The notes: generated by a model from the letters alone, not told the origin. DNA of 64,000 nucleotides from CAVVFX01 sp963747535 (GCA_963747535.1 CAVVFX010000025.1:124001-188000), one strand, 5' to 3'. Counted from the stretch's first letter, positions 1 to 9,192 are shown. Made by a program: numbers and translations.

Positions 1-417
1 TTGATCCTCATCGGCTGCGAAGGTACGTCCAATGGCGGCGCGCACGCCGAAGATATCGAAATATCCGGCAGAAACTTTGGCCGCGCGCAACTGGATCGGC
101 TTGCCCTCCCCGGTCATCGTCAGGGCATCGCCGCGCTGCGCTGCGAAATGGTCGAAGACCGTATTCTGATGCGCCCAATCGAGGTAATTTAAGGTTGAGA
201 TGCCGTTCCGGTCGCCTCCGGGCGGCTTCTCCCATACCATACAGATTCGCTCGGGATGTTCGTACGGTAGCGGCTTCAGTAGAACCCCGTCGACATAACT
301 GAAAATGGCGGTGTTGGCGCCGATCCCGAGGGCCAGTGTGAGGATGGCGACGGTCGCAAATCCGGGATTCTTGACGAGCATTCGTAAACCGAAGCGCAGG
401 TCCTGGGCTAGTGACAT
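1..417 (-). CDS. ADOP-type ABC permease, N-terminal fragment
   Basis: The first 139 codons of a gene that runs off the left edge. The start is the ATG at 417; the frame reads MSLAQDLRFGLRMLVKNPGF, then a hydrophobic segment with the ALGIGANTAIF motif and VDGVLLKPLPY. This leader is the hallmark of the acidobacterial duplicated orphan permease family (MacB/FtsX-like, about 800 residues, usually without a neighbouring ATPase). After the first membrane helix comes the start of the periplasmic MacB-type core domain (VSAGYFDIFGVRAAIGRTF). The family is inferred to export or to act mechanically on a periplasmic partner; substrates are unknown. Only the N-terminus is visible, so completeness cannot be judged. 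Confidence 0.88.
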   Translation of the reverse strand, partial: MSLAQDLRFGLRMLVKNPGFATVAILTLALGIGANTAIFSYVDGVLLKPLPYEHPERICMVWEKPPGGDRNGISTLNYLDWAHQNTVFDHFAAQRGDALTMTGEGKPIQLRAAKVSAGYFDIFGVRAAIGRTFAADEDQ

Positions 418-545
418 AGGTAGTCTTGCCTTTAGACTCCGCTTCCACGGTTTTTGTTAGCAGCCGGCGGAACGGAGTAACGCCAGATATGGGGAACGCC
501 AGATATAATGTACACGTTCGAAAATTTTGCAATCCAGGAGACCGC

Positions 546-1328
546 ATGGACCGCCGTTCTTTCGTTCAAGCCTTTGCAGGCGCGAGTATGCTCGCGCAGA
601 CGGAAGCGCCGGTGGGCGCCCAAGCCCCGGCCGCCAGGACTCGCATGTACCGCATCGACTACTTCTACTACCGGCAGGGTGACCAGGCCAACCGCATTAA
701 TCAGTTCTTCTCCTCCCAGGCGCCGCTGTTCCTCAAACACATACGCTCGCTCGGTGTATTCACAGCCGTCATGGCGCCCAAATTGCAAACGACGATGGTT
801 CTGACCGGATTCGCGAGCGCCCAGGACATGGCCACTGCCGCCGCGAGCATCGAAGCCGATCCCGGCTATCAAAAAGCACACGCCGAGTTCGAGAGCGGCG
901 CCGAGCCCCCCTTCGATTCTGCACAGCGCGTCCTGCTTCAGGCGACGAGTTTCTCCCCTGAGATCGCTGCGCCTGCCGAAAAGCCCAAGACTCCGCGCTA
1001 TTTCGAACTGCGCATCTATCACTCGCCCACGCTGCGCCAACTGGCCATGGTTCACGAGCGATTCGCGGGACCTGAAATCCGGATCTTTCACCGTTCGGGC
1101 GTGCATCCCATTCTGTATGCCGATACCATCATCGGACCCGAATTGCCAAACCTCACCTACCTGATTCCCTTCGCGTCCCTCGAGGACCGCGAGAAGGCGT
1201 GGGATGCCTTCAACGCCGATCCCGAATGGGTGAAGGTGCGCGCGGAATCAATCGCGCGCGGAGGGCAGATCGTGGACTACAACAACATCTCGTTGTGGCG
1301 GGCAACCGCGTACTCGCCGATTCAGTAA
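546..1328 (+). CDS. NIPSNAP family secreted protein
   Basis: A 260-residue protein. The ATG at 546 is preferred because AGGAG lies about 5 nt upstream; an open frame further upstream has no ribosome site. The N-terminus MDRRSFVQAFAGASMLAQ resembles a Tat leader (RRSF). Two ferredoxin-like repeats follow: the first starts at TRMYRIDYFYYRQGDQANRI (~residue 36) and the second at RYFELRIYHSPTLRQL (~150), with the typical NIPSNAP ending in which a Trp/Asp-rich segment (EKAWDAFNADPEWVKV) precedes the last strand. NIPSNAP proteins bind small ligands, but no enzymatic role is settled. It stands alone, divergent from the ADOP gene, with a 128-bp shared upstream region. Confidence 0.85.
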   Translation: MDRRSFVQAFAGASMLAQTEAPVGAQAPAARTRMYRIDYFYYRQGDQANRINQFFSSQAPLFLKHIRSLGVFTAVMAPKLQTTMVLTGFASAQDMATAAASIEADPGYQKAHAEFESGAEPPFDSAQRVLLQATSFSPEIAAPAEKPKTPRYFELRIYHSPTLRQLAMVHERFAGPEIRIFHRSGVHPILYADTIIGPELPNLTYLIPFASLEDREKAWDAFNADPEWVKVRAESIARGGQIVDYNNISLWRATAYSPIQ

Positions 1329-1740
1329 CCGCGCGCCGTGAGGGATGTCGTGCGTTCTACCTAAGACCAGTCTAAACATCAGCGTCATAAGTAATTGCGC
1401 ATTGCTGCCGCAGTTCCGTAGGACAGACCATCGTTTTTTGTGGTCTGTCCGGCTGCGCAGCAGCCTCCGCAACTCTCACCCTGAGATTTCGGAAGTGACA
1501 ACCGGCGTGGGGTTGCAAGTCCTCGCATTCGAAAATGAGTCCCGTCTGAGTTACCGACAGCTGCAGGAGGGTCCCATCGGCGTATGCCGGCCTCCCGACT
1601 TGTAGGATCTCGCACATTCAACAGGGGGAGACACCTGTACGCCCGCGGTCTTTACGGTATCCTAATGTCTGAAGGTCGTTCAACGTATGAGCGGCCTTCC
1701 CCTCTGTAGGGTATTTCGACCACTAGAAGGAGTTCAACGT
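1329..1740. other. intergenic region with hairpins, possible structured leader
   Basis: No convincing ORF. It holds a perfect 10-bp inverted repeat at 1421-1450 (listed separately) and a GC-rich stem-loop at about 1566-1596 (GGAGG paired with CCTCC around CGGC-GTAT-GCCG). The phrase GTTCAACGTATGA occurs at about 1678 and again at the start of the next gene. The region could contain a leader or small RNA, but no known riboswitch class was recognised. Confidence 0.35.
1421..1450. repeat. perfect 10-bp palindrome, R2-related dispersed repeat
   Basis: GGACAGACCA and TGGTCTGTCC flank a T-rich 10-nt loop. The internal 24 nt (1424-1447) recur in inverse orientation at 43853-43876 with a single difference, and that difference keeps a G-U pair in RNA. 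It therefore looks like a dispersed element and not a local terminator. Confidence 0.8.
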
Positions 1741-1908
1741 ATGAACACAACCAAAAGCCAATCCAATCATCAGCAACAGCAGAACAATCAACGACAGAAG
1801 ACGCGGCAGCAACCGGGGGCAAGGAAGCGGGGTCACAATCCCGGCGTGCTCCACGAGGTCCGGACGCATCACGAACACGAGTGCCCTGAGCTGAGGATGA
1901 CCCGTTAG
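1741..1908 (+). CDS. small Gln/His/Arg-rich peptide (orphan)
   Basis: A 55-residue, very basic, hydrophilic protein, too short for most gene callers. Support comes from context: AAGGAG about 9 nt before the ATG, and a strong intrinsic terminator 25 bp after the stop. The first half is a Gln/Asn tract (NHQQQQNNQRQKTRQQ); the second half is His-rich (VRTHHEHECPELRMTR) with one Cys. There is no signal peptide or membrane segment. An in-frame start at 1687 would add 18 residues but lacks a ribosome site. No family recognised. The charge suggests nucleic-acid binding, and the His/Cys tail could bind metal; both are guesses. Confidence 0.55.
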   Translation: MNTTKSQSNHQQQQNNQRQKTRQQPGARKRGHNPGVLHEVRTHHEHECPELRMTR

Positions 1909-1933
1909 CTCGACTCACTCTTTTTGTGTTGAG

Positions 1934-1969
1934 AACTCCCTCCCGTGGCGACGCTGGAGGGAGTTTTTT
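1934..1969 (+). terminator. Rho-independent terminator after small peptide gene
   Basis: Perfect 10-bp stem AACTCCCTCC / GGAGGGAGTT with a 12-nt loop, followed by a T run. The T tract lies only on the right side, so it serves plus-strand transcription of the 1741-1908 gene. The GH43-like gene on the other strand ends 40 bp further on. Confidence 0.9.
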
Positions 1970-2009
1970 GTCTTTTTCTTGATAAAGCGGCCAGCCAAAT
2001 TGTCGGGCA

Positions 2010-3092
2010 CTACTTTTTGGCCGGCGCCGCCTGGACCTGTTTTTCCAGATCCCGATCCAGCGCTACCCCGTCGAACGGGATCACGACGACCTTGCTGCCG
2101 TGAATGTCGTCTCCGAGCTCTTGCTCTTTTGGCACGTCCAAGGCCGCTAAGGTAAAGTAAGCGACGTGGCCGTCGATGAGGAACACGCCAGGCCTTTCCA
2201 TCTTCTCCCAATGGTTCACGGTGCCGTCCGTGTAGCGGACCATGTTCGTAGTTGGATCGTAAGCCAGCCCCCGATTCGTCCAGTTGCCGATGCCATCGGG
2301 GGATGTCAGATGGAACGCCTTGCGCTCACTCCAGCAATTGACAACGATGTGATACATGCCGCCGCTGTACCAGATCACCGGATCCTCCAGGTTCTTTCTG
2401 GGGAGGTCGGGGATGTTCGGGTAAATACTGGGCCCCTGGATCTTGTAAGGACCCAGTATCCCGGCGGTGCTGATCAGAATCGCGCCGGACCGTGGCACGA
2501 TCTCAAAACCGCCGTCCGGGCGAACCATGATGCTCACATTCGACATTCGAGCGTCTCGGGCATCGAACCCATTGGCGTCCACCTTGATCGAGCCGAGTTG
2601 TTCAAAGGGCCCGTCCAGCGACTTTGAGACAAAAACGTCGCCCGGTCTCGTCTCGCTGACAACCACTGCATATCGCCCGTCGGGAAGAACCAGCGCCGTC
2701 ACATTGTGCCCTTTGCCTCCTTGGTTATCGGGCCAGACAAGACCCTTGTCGACGTACGGCCCCGTCGGGCTGTCGCTTACCGCATGTACGGCAACCGAGC
2801 CAAACCATCCACGGTGGCCCCGGCTTTGATCCCAGCGGCTCGCAAACATATGATATTTTCCGTCGGGACCCTTGATGATTTGCCCATCCCAATAGCACCA
2901 CTTTTTGATCGAGGTGTCCTCCAGTCCATTCTGAGGATCTCGCGGGAGAACATTAGGAGCGCCCCACGCATCCGCCGTCAGGTGGCCAGAAATCGGCGTC
3001 GGCAGAAAATAATCGATGAAAGTCTTGTCTTTGGCCGGCGTCAAAGTGCACGCGGCGGAGATCAGCGCCAATAGCTTGAGTGTCGGTTTCAT
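2010..3092 (-). CDS. secreted GH43-like five-bladed propeller glycosidase
   Basis: A 360-residue protein. The start at 3092 (MKPTLKLLALISAACTLTPA) gives a clean Sec signal peptide and follows a GAGG-type ribosome site; the longer frame to 3119 does not. The repeated pattern of W/Y-rich blades (KKWCYWDGQIIKGPDGKYHM, DGRYAVVVSETRPGDVFVSK, NLEDPVIWYSGGMYHIVVN) is that of GH43/GH117-type propellers, in which aspartates and a glutamate line the central pocket; E in the NLEDPVIW segment and D in YWDGQ are plausible pocket residues. Likely acts on plant or microbial glycans outside the cytoplasm. Substrate cannot be read from sequence. No operon partner; flanked by a terminator and a long repeat-rich spacer. 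Confidence 0.75.
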   Translation of the reverse strand: MKPTLKLLALISAACTLTPAKDKTFIDYFLPTPISGHLTADAWGAPNVLPRDPQNGLEDTSIKKWCYWDGQIIKGPDGKYHMFASRWDQSRGHRGWFGSVAVHAVSDSPTGPYVDKGLVWPDNQGGKGHNVTALVLPDGRYAVVVSETRPGDVFVSKSLDGPFEQLGSIKVDANGFDARDARMSNVSIMVRPDGGFEIVPRSGAILISTAGILGPYKIQGPSIYPNIPDLPRKNLEDPVIWYSGGMYHIVVNCWSERKAFHLTSPDGIGNWTNRGLAYDPTTNMVRYTDGTVNHWEKMERPGVFLIDGHVAYFTLAALDVPKEQELGDDIHGSKVVVIPFDGVALDRDLEKQVQAAPAKK

Positions 3093-3119
3093 GGAACGCC
3101 TCGAATTACTTATGAACAC

Positions 3120-3600
3120 CTCTGTTACGTGAAACTGCCGGCGCCGACTATCTTACGTCATTCGCCGCCTGCATCGGGTCGGATGTGCGATCACCAGGGT
3201 TAAGGGCCACATCCGCCGCGACGCTTTGCTTGCGCGAACCACTATGCTTCCCACGCTCGCTCCCAGGTCCTGAATCACGGCATCCGGAAGTTGAGTCGCT
3301 GAACGGCGCCTGCTCGAGGATCTGCCCGAAGATTTACCGAGAGAGAGCCGTTGCGAACTACCCGGCCAGCCTATTCACTCGAGTCCCCGAATCCGATGTC
3401 TAATATTGCCAGCCAATTCCGAGCATCTCCCATCCGGTATCGCCCGATCGTCTGATACAAGTGGAATTGGAGTATTGGATGTGTGGTCCGCCGGCGGAAT
3501 GAGCCCGCGATGAACCGGTGAACTGGAACCGGCTCTCATGTGACTTCACCGCGATCATTCTCGCGGCGGCCAAAGATCTTTGAAAATTTACCACTCTGAA
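3120..3600. other. spacer without recognised gene
   Basis: Short frames are present but none has a ribosome site, signal peptide or recognisable domain. The stretch shades into a chain of dispersed repeats from about 3600 onward. Confidence 0.5.
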
Positions 3601-3610
3601 TCGACCTTCG

Positions 3611-3635
3611 AATTGGCTTCGTTTCGCAAAAAACG
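3611..3635 (+). repeat. R3 repeat core copy
   Basis: AATTGGCTTCGTTTCGCAAA and following bases match the core of the R3 family at 17261-17282 (inverse) and 52951-52975. It is a short degenerate copy in a non-coding stretch. Confidence 0.6.
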
Positions 3636-3760
3636 ACTGCCCAAGCTCCGACGTCTGTGTCCAGGATATGCACTCTGTCAGGTGGTCTGCCAGCGATTGC
3701 GGCGTTACATACCTCGGCTGCGACAATTCGGGTTCCTGATTCCTGGACGGAAAGGCTACG

Positions 3761-3794
3761 CAGTCGACGCACGCCAAAGGCCTACTTCACAAGG
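3761..3794 (+). repeat. R1 repeat, variant copy
   Basis: The AGTCGACGCA head, the AAA-loop hairpin (ACGCC-AAA-GGCCT) and TACTTCACAA tail match the R1 variant also seen at 22739-22779. It sits 8 bp from a full R1 copy in the opposite orientation. Confidence 0.6.
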
Positions 3795-3802
3795 CTTGCA
3801 AA

Positions 3803-3876
3803 CAGTTGATTCTTCGTTGTGGAGTAGGCGGTTTCGCCTGCTCTCGCGGGCTGGAGAGACTTCCGCCACAGGCTGC
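3803..3876 (-). repeat. R1 dispersed repeat, full 74-bp copy
   Basis: On the minus strand it begins GCAGCCTGTGGCGGAAGTCT, contains the hairpin AGGCG-AAAC-CGCCT, and ends CTCCACAACGAAGAATCAAC. It matches 18436-18509 at 69 of 74 positions by hand alignment. It lies about 180 bp downstream of the ABC-peptidase fusion gene. Confidence 0.85.
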
Positions 3877-3930
3877 TAATCTAAGGAACGGCGCAACCAT
3901 AACTTCACATTTCTTGAAGGCCATGGTGCG

Positions 3931-3987
3931 GCGTGGTGGCGCTGACACTTGTGTCTGCTGGATCGAGACTGGTCTCGATCCTCCCTG
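3931..3987 (+). repeat. R2 dispersed twin-palindrome repeat
   Basis: Two adjacent hairpins: CTGACAC-TT-GTGTCTG (one mismatch) and the perfect GATCGAGAC-TG-GTCTCGATC (3961-3980). The same arrangement occurs in inverse orientation at 30571-30627, with the 9-bp arms conserved and only the 2-nt loop changed. Confidence 0.8.
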
Positions 3988-4056
3988 AAGTGGCTCATCG
4001 CTGCCAGGTTATTTTTGCGTCAGCCTTAAGTTAGTGCCTATGATCCGCGGGATGAG

Positions 4057-7000
4057 CTATTGCCTGGTAACGTCGATCATATTGTCATCAGAGATACGGT
4101 CGATCAGCTTGTTATAGGGGTCAATGCCGGCGCGGGTGGGCTGCCGGTCAACCAGAATAGTGAAGGTCCGGTGCTCCCCGGTAAACTTCTCTCTCTTCAT
4201 ATATAGTGGTTTCTCTTCGTCCTTCTTGCCGTCGAACACGCCGATATCGATGTAGTCGGCCAGGGGCATGGAGGACTCAACCCCGTTTCCGTCGGCCTGA
4301 ACCTTGCGGGCCTGGACTGTGAGAGTGACCTTATACTTACCTTCCGGGGTCTTCTGGGCCACGGCGGAGATTGCCTTGTTGTCGTATAGAACGATGCGAT
4401 TGAATCCGTCATCGACCAAGTAACGGAACTCCTCAGGCGTTTGGGCATAAAGTGCGTCGACCAGCATCCGGGTATCGGGATAGGGTTGGTCCGCGGCGTT
4501 GCGGGAACTATTCGCGGCGTCTACCTGGTTGTTCGCGTTGGCGTAACGGTATTGCATCAGAAAGTTGTGGAGAGCGGTATCTATCTTGTCCTCACCGATA
4601 TAGTCAGCCAGGGTGTACATGATCTGGCCGCCTTTCTCATACCACACGTAGGGTTCGCGCTGCACCAGAGCGAGCGGCGGCTCGTGCCGGACTTCGCCGG
4701 AGCGGCCTCTTAAATACCGATCCAGGAAATAACGAAGCACCTTATGCATATAATCCTTGCCGTATTTCTCCTGCATAACCATGTAGGCGGAGTACTGCGC
4801 CAGCGTTTCGGACATCATATTCGAGCCCTGCACCTGTGCTCCGACCAACTGGTGGCCCCACCACTGATGTCCGAGTTCATGCGCGGTGACGAAATAAGTC
4901 AGATCGACATCGTCGCTGCGGAGCATCCGGCCGATGAAACCGATGCCTTCCGAATAGGGGACCGTGTTGGGGAACGATTGCGCAAACCCCCGATAGCGCG
5001 GGAACTCCATGATCCGATATTGGGTGAATTGGTACGGGCTGAAGTGCGTTTGATAATAGTCAAGACCAGCTCGCGAGGAAGCCAGCATCTCGTCGATATC
5101 GTAGGTGTGCGCGGGGTCGTAGTAGACCTCCAGGTTAACGGTCCCGTGCGAGCCCGGGTAGATTTCCTTGCGAGTTGCGTAGCGGGCGGAAAGGTAGGCG
5201 AAGAAATCCTGGATGTGAGTTGAGCCCATGCTGTATTCATAGAAGCGGCGTCCGTCCCGCTGCCAGGCGCGCTGCAGATAGCCGGGGGCAATGGCGATCT
5301 GCTCGCCGGAGGTACTGACGACGGTGTGATAGGTGATCCAGTCGGAGTTGGAGTTGAAGAGGTTTAGCCGGGAATGGAGAGACTCTCCGCGGGCTGCCAT
5401 TTCCTCCAGTGGTCCAAGGTGCTCTTCACGGCGGCGGCGGGGGTCGTCAATCTCAAAATTCGGGTCGTAGCCAATTTGCGGGAAATAGCCGGCATCGAAG
5501 AACGTGCCGTTATAGGCGAACTCCGGAGGTTCGTTTCCGTCGCGGAAACCACGCGTGGTGTGCCCTACCGAAAACGTAAGGGTAAGGGTGTCTCCGGGGT
5601 CGAGCGGCTTATCGAGCGAGTAGATGGAGTAGAGATTGCGCGGCGCCTGGCTAACCAGGTGAAAAGGTCGATCAAACTGAACGTTCGAGACGGTCTGGTG
5701 CTGGTCGGTTATGTGTATCCGTGAAATGGGTGAAGTCGACTTATTCTGGAGCGTGAAGCGGCCGGTACCGTCGAAGGATCGGCGCTCGGGATAGATATTG
5801 ATTATGGTTTCGACGGCCGTCACTTTGGGTTGCGGAAGGAGTTCATATTTCTTGAAGTCACGCTCGTAAGCCGCCTGAATGTGGCGGCGATCTTTGGCGG
5901 TGAGGTACTCGTTCAATACGTGCGTGTTGTAGAAGTACCAGATGCCGGAGCCGGCGGCGATCAAAACCAGGAGTGCGGCCGCGGGGATGAGGCCCGGAGC
6001 GCGCTGAATGGCGAGACGAGTGCGGGCGCGGAGCGAATCCTCGGCGCCGCGGCGGGTGTAGGCGATGGAGATGACCGCCAGGAACGCGAAGATGGATACC
6101 CAATAAACAACGGACCAGAAGAGCGCGGGCACAAAATGCCCGTAGCCGTTCATGTCCGAATAAGTGTAAGGAGGGGTTGCGCCAGGAAGAAATAGCGTAT
6201 TCTCCCACCCGAAGTTGAAGATGATGGGCTGGAGGACAAAGATCCCGATAACGATTCCGTGGCCGACAAATTTGTTGGAGACCATCGTCTGAACGAAGAG
6301 CGCGAGCAGGGCGAATCCAAGGACCTGCGGAAACGTGACGATGTACAGCTCTTTGAAGTACTGCAGAAGCTCGTAGTGATGGTAACCGGCGATCGTCTGC
6401 ATGATGATGCCGATGAGCATGGTGACCGTGAGGAGAACGAGTTCGACCAGTGCGATAGCGGTGAGCTTGGAAAGCCAGTCGGTCGTCTCACTCATCGGCA
6501 AAGCGTCGTGAATTCCGTCGAAGTGATTGTCGCGTTCACGCCAGATGAGTTCGGCGGCGTACAGCGTGGCGATGATATAGAAGAAGAGTGTGGCGCTGCC
6601 TTCCACCGCCTGCAGCATCAGATAAGTGACGGGCCAGACGTTGACGCCGCCCGCGCGTCCGGCGAAATGGCCGTTGTTGACAGCGAATACGATCAGGAGG
6701 CCGACGATCGCCCAGAAGGGAATTTCGCGGCTGATCACACGGAATCGCAGGCCGGTGAGGGAGGCGTACTGGGCGAAGGCAGTGGCCGGTCCAAAGATCT
6801 GGCGCACGCGTGGAAGCCCCCCGGCGACGAGGGACCTGATGGGACGCTCTTCATCCGCATCCTGCAGGCGCGCGCGGGCGGCTCGTCTTCCTTGCGAACG
6901 CGCGGTGAGAGCCTCGACTGACATCGGGAAGAACACCCAGACGCCCATGAGAGAAAGCACGCCGACCACGGACCAGAGGAGCCGGTTATATAGGAAGATG

Positions 7001-7743
7001 CCGGGCGAGAAGCCACTCAGGTCCCAGGGAAGAAGCAGTGTATTCTTCTCGATAACGGTCCAGTAGCGGGTGACATCGCCGAACAGAATCAAACCGACGG
7101 GATCAAGAATGCCGGACCAGAAGTGTTCGAGCGAGCGGGTTGCGGAGAAGACGGTCAGTCCAATGACATAGAGCATGAACAGGGCGACGCCCTGCAGATA
7201 AACGACGAAGAGCTTGCGGGTGAGCGCAGCGACCGCGAAGAATAACGAGCCCATGAAGAAGATCTGGATGACGATCACCGACAAGAAGGGCTGAATGTAC
7301 CACCAAAAGTGATTGGGACCGATGCGGGTGTGATCTGCCCACGGCGCGAATGTGCCCAGGAATGTTCCGAACAGCATGCCGGAGAACGCGAATACAGTGG
7401 TGAAAAACGAACCGGCCCAGCGTCCGCCAAGATAGGCGAATTTCGAGATTGGCTTGGTGAAGATCATCTGGTAGGTGTCGCGCTGGAAATCCCGCAGTAT
7501 CGACGTACCGAAAATGGCGCCGATAATGATCACGCCAAAGAGGCAGGAGCCGAAGTCATTAAAAGAGTTGGCGTAAGGACCGTTCAGCAGGACTTTGCCG
7601 TTGGAGTTGCCAACCGGGCCGAAACTTTCGGATGCGATGCTGAGAAAGGAAAACGCCAACCATACCAGGAAATAGACGTAGGTGGAGATGCTCTTCATTC
7701 GAAAGCGAATCTCCAAGGAAAAGAATTCCCAAAACATAGCCAT
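4057..7743 (-). CDS. ABC-2 permease fused to M1-family metallopeptidase
   Basis: 1,228 residues from the ATG at 7743, chosen because GGAGG lies 7 nt upstream. The first ~580 residues hold two ABC-2-type permease modules of about six membrane helices each, separated by a charged linker rich in Arg/Glu (~290-310). From ~640 the protein is soluble and ends in an aminopeptidase-N-like domain: HELGHQWWGH at 955-964 provides the HExxH zinc site, followed by the third ligand Glu in MMSETLAQYSAYM, the spacing seen in other permease-peptidase fusions. The ATPase partner is the gene immediately upstream (23-bp gap), so the two form one transporter operon. The peptidase half should face the periplasm if the last helix crosses outward. 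Substrate unknown. Confidence 0.92.
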   Translation of the reverse strand: MAMFWEFFSLEIRFRMKSISTYVYFLVWLAFSFLSIASESFGPVGNSNGKVLLNGPYANSFNDFGSCLFGVIIIGAIFGTSILRDFQRDTYQMIFTKPISKFAYLGGRWAGSFFTTVFAFSGMLFGTFLGTFAPWADHTRIGPNHFWWYIQPFLSVIVIQIFFMGSLFFAVAALTRKLFVVYLQGVALFMLYVIGLTVFSATRSLEHFWSGILDPVGLILFGDVTRYWTVIEKNTLLLPWDLSGFSPGIFLYNRLLWSVVGVLSLMGVWVFFPMSVEALTARSQGRRAARARLQDADEERPIRSLVAGGLPRVRQIFGPATAFAQYASLTGLRFRVISREIPFWAIVGLLIVFAVNNGHFAGRAGGVNVWPVTYLMLQAVEGSATLFFYIIATLYAAELIWRERDNHFDGIHDALPMSETTDWLSKLTAIALVELVLLTVTMLIGIIMQTIAGYHHYELLQYFKELYIVTFPQVLGFALLALFVQTMVSNKFVGHGIVIGIFVLQPIIFNFGWENTLFLPGATPPYTYSDMNGYGHFVPALFWSVVYWVSIFAFLAVISIAYTRRGAEDSLRARTRLAIQRAPGLIPAAALLVLIAAGSGIWYFYNTHVLNEYLTAKDRRHIQAAYERDFKKYELLPQPKVTAVETIINIYPERRSFDGTGRFTLQNKSTSPISRIHITDQHQTVSNVQFDRPFHLVSQAPRNLYSIYSLDKPLDPGDTLTLTFSVGHTTRGFRDGNEPPEFAYNGTFFDAGYFPQIGYDPNFEIDDPRRRREEHLGPLEEMAARGESLHSRLNLFNSNSDWITYHTVVSTSGEQIAIAPGYLQRAWQRDGRRFYEYSMGSTHIQDFFAYLSARYATRKEIYPGSHGTVNLEVYYDPAHTYDIDEMLASSRAGLDYYQTHFSPYQFTQYRIMEFPRYRGFAQSFPNTVPYSEGIGFIGRMLRSDDVDLTYFVTAHELGHQWWGHQLVGAQVQGSNMMSETLAQYSAYMVMQEKYGKDYMHKVLRYFLDRYLRGRSGEVRHEPPLALVQREPYVWYEKGGQIMYTLADYIGEDKIDTALHNFLMQYRYANANNQVDAANSSRNAADQPYPDTRMLVDALYAQTPEEFRYLVDDGFNRIVLYDNKAISAVAQKTPEGKYKVTLTVQARKVQADGNGVESSMPLADYIDIGVFDGKKDEEKPLYMKREKFTGEHRTFTILVDRQPTRAGIDPYNKLIDRISDDNMIDVTRQ

Positions 7744-7766
7744 AGAACGCCTCCGGAGCAAATTTC

Positions 7767-8648
7767 TCAGTTTTTAGCGTGACGGGCGAGCTGGAGGAAA
7801 TAGACATCCTCGAGTCCCGCCGGGAGGGACTCGAAGCCGGCCCCGGGCGAGGCCGGCGCAAACACACGGATTTCGTGCTGCCCGGCGGTGAGATGCGTGC
7901 TGATAACGTGGAACTCGGACTCCAGAACGCGAAGTTCGTCGTCCGTGGCGACGATTCGCGACCAGACCTGTCCTTCGAGGGCAGCAAGTGTCTCGGAGGG
8001 CACGCCCTCCAGGAGAACCTCGCCGGATGCGATGATGGCCATTCGCGAACAGAGTTCGCGGACGTCGTCCACGATGTGAGTTGAGAGGATGACAGTTACT
8101 TCACGTCCGATAGCGGCGAGGAGATTGAGGAAGCGATTGCGCTCGGCGGGATCCAGACCGGCGGTGGGCTCGTCGACTATGATCAGGCGGGGATTGGCGA
8201 GTAAGGCCTGCGCGATGCCGAAGCGCTGCTTCATACCGCCGGAGTAGGTTGCCAGGGCCTTCTTACGGACGTCCCAGAGGTTAGTTTGCTGGAGGAGCGT
8301 TTCCACCATCTCCTTGCGCTCGCCGGCGGCAGTGACGCCTTTGAGAACGGCGAGATGATTGAGCATATCTACAGCGGATAACTTTGGGTAGACGCCGAAC
8401 TCTTGAGGAAGATAGCCGAGGATTTTGCGAATCTCGTTCTTCTGCTTGAGAACGTCGATGCCGTCAAGATCGATTTTTCCGGAATCGGGGTCCTGGAGAG
8501 TCGCCACGGTGCGCATCAGCGAACTCTTGCCGGCACCGTTGGGGCCCAGCAGGCCGAACATATTATTGCCGATCGTCAGGGACACATTTTTGAGGGCCCG
8601 AACGCCGTTGGGATAAGTCTTGGAAAGATCGGTGATGGTAAGGGCCAT
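7767..8648 (-). CDS. ABC transporter ATP-binding protein
   Basis: A 293-residue ATPase with all canonical motifs: Walker A GPNGAGKS (35-42), signature YSGGMKQR (~135-142), Walker B LIIVDEP (155-161) and the H-loop His in LSTHIVDD (~191). It is of the ABC-2/DRA family. The C-terminal ~80 residues form the accessory domain common in these exporters. It precedes, and must energise, the fused permease-peptidase gene encoded 23 bp downstream. The ATG at 8648 is the only sensible start; GGAGGAGCT lies just upstream on the minus strand. Confidence 0.95.
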   Translation of the reverse strand: MALTITDLSKTYPNGVRALKNVSLTIGNNMFGLLGPNGAGKSSLMRTVATLQDPDSGKIDLDGIDVLKQKNEIRKILGYLPQEFGVYPKLSAVDMLNHLAVLKGVTAAGERKEMVETLLQQTNLWDVRKKALATYSGGMKQRFGIAQALLANPRLIIVDEPTAGLDPAERNRFLNLLAAIGREVTVILSTHIVDDVRELCSRMAIIASGEVLLEGVPSETLAALEGQVWSRIVATDDELRVLESEFHVISTHLTAGQHEIRVFAPASPGAGFESLPAGLEDVYFLQLARHAKN

Positions 8649-8758
8649 AAGGGAGGAGCTCCGCGAAGAAGGTATAGGTTCCCGTGTGCAGTAGGAATTC
8701 TACCATCTGATAGGAGACTCTGTAGACTCGAAGGGCGCCCACACCCGAACCGCGTAAG

Positions 8759-9037
8759 CTACGCAAGCATCAATCGCCCGATGATACTTAAGTTCCACAC
8801 GACTACCGCTGTGAATGCGATGTTTATCTTGCGCAGCCCGTTATATCTGCCGGAAAATGCCGCCAGCCCGCCAATTGCAAGCGCAATCAGCTTGGCTACC
8901 GCCAATCCCTCGTAAACACCAAGACCCATGAGGTGCCCAACTATGGGATTCTCTTCCACTCCCCCCATCGAAATGACTTTGATAGTCGTTCCCAAATCAG
9001 CGAGTTGAAGAAGGAGGAAGGCCAGAAAGAGTTTCAT
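8759..9037 (-). CDS. small membrane protein, DUF5658-like
   Basis: A 92-residue protein with three hydrophobic segments: 2-20 (LFLAFLLLQLADLGTT), ~38-60, and ~70-90. The opening LLLQLADLGTT followed by GGVEENPIVGHLMG matches the small DUF5658 family, predicted three-helix integral membrane proteins without known function. It is separated by 110 bp from the downstream ABC operon on the same strand, so cotranscription is possible but unproven. The divergent HD-domain gene begins 155 bp away. Confidence 0.7.
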   Translation of the reverse strand: MKLFLAFLLLQLADLGTTIKVISMGGVEENPIVGHLMGLGVYEGLAVAKLIALAIGGLAAFSGRYNGLRKINIAFTAVVVWNLSIIGRLMLA

Positions 9038-9192
9038 GGGTAAACCGGAGTATACCCGCGGTTACGCAGGCAAAACCAGCGTTTAAAAGGTTAGTATCCC
9101 AACGTCAACATTCACCAAGGTTATCTTGCGTGAATCCCCTTACGTCGAGTTCCGTTTCCCCATATATCCTGGGAAGGTGAGGAGTTTTGTCA

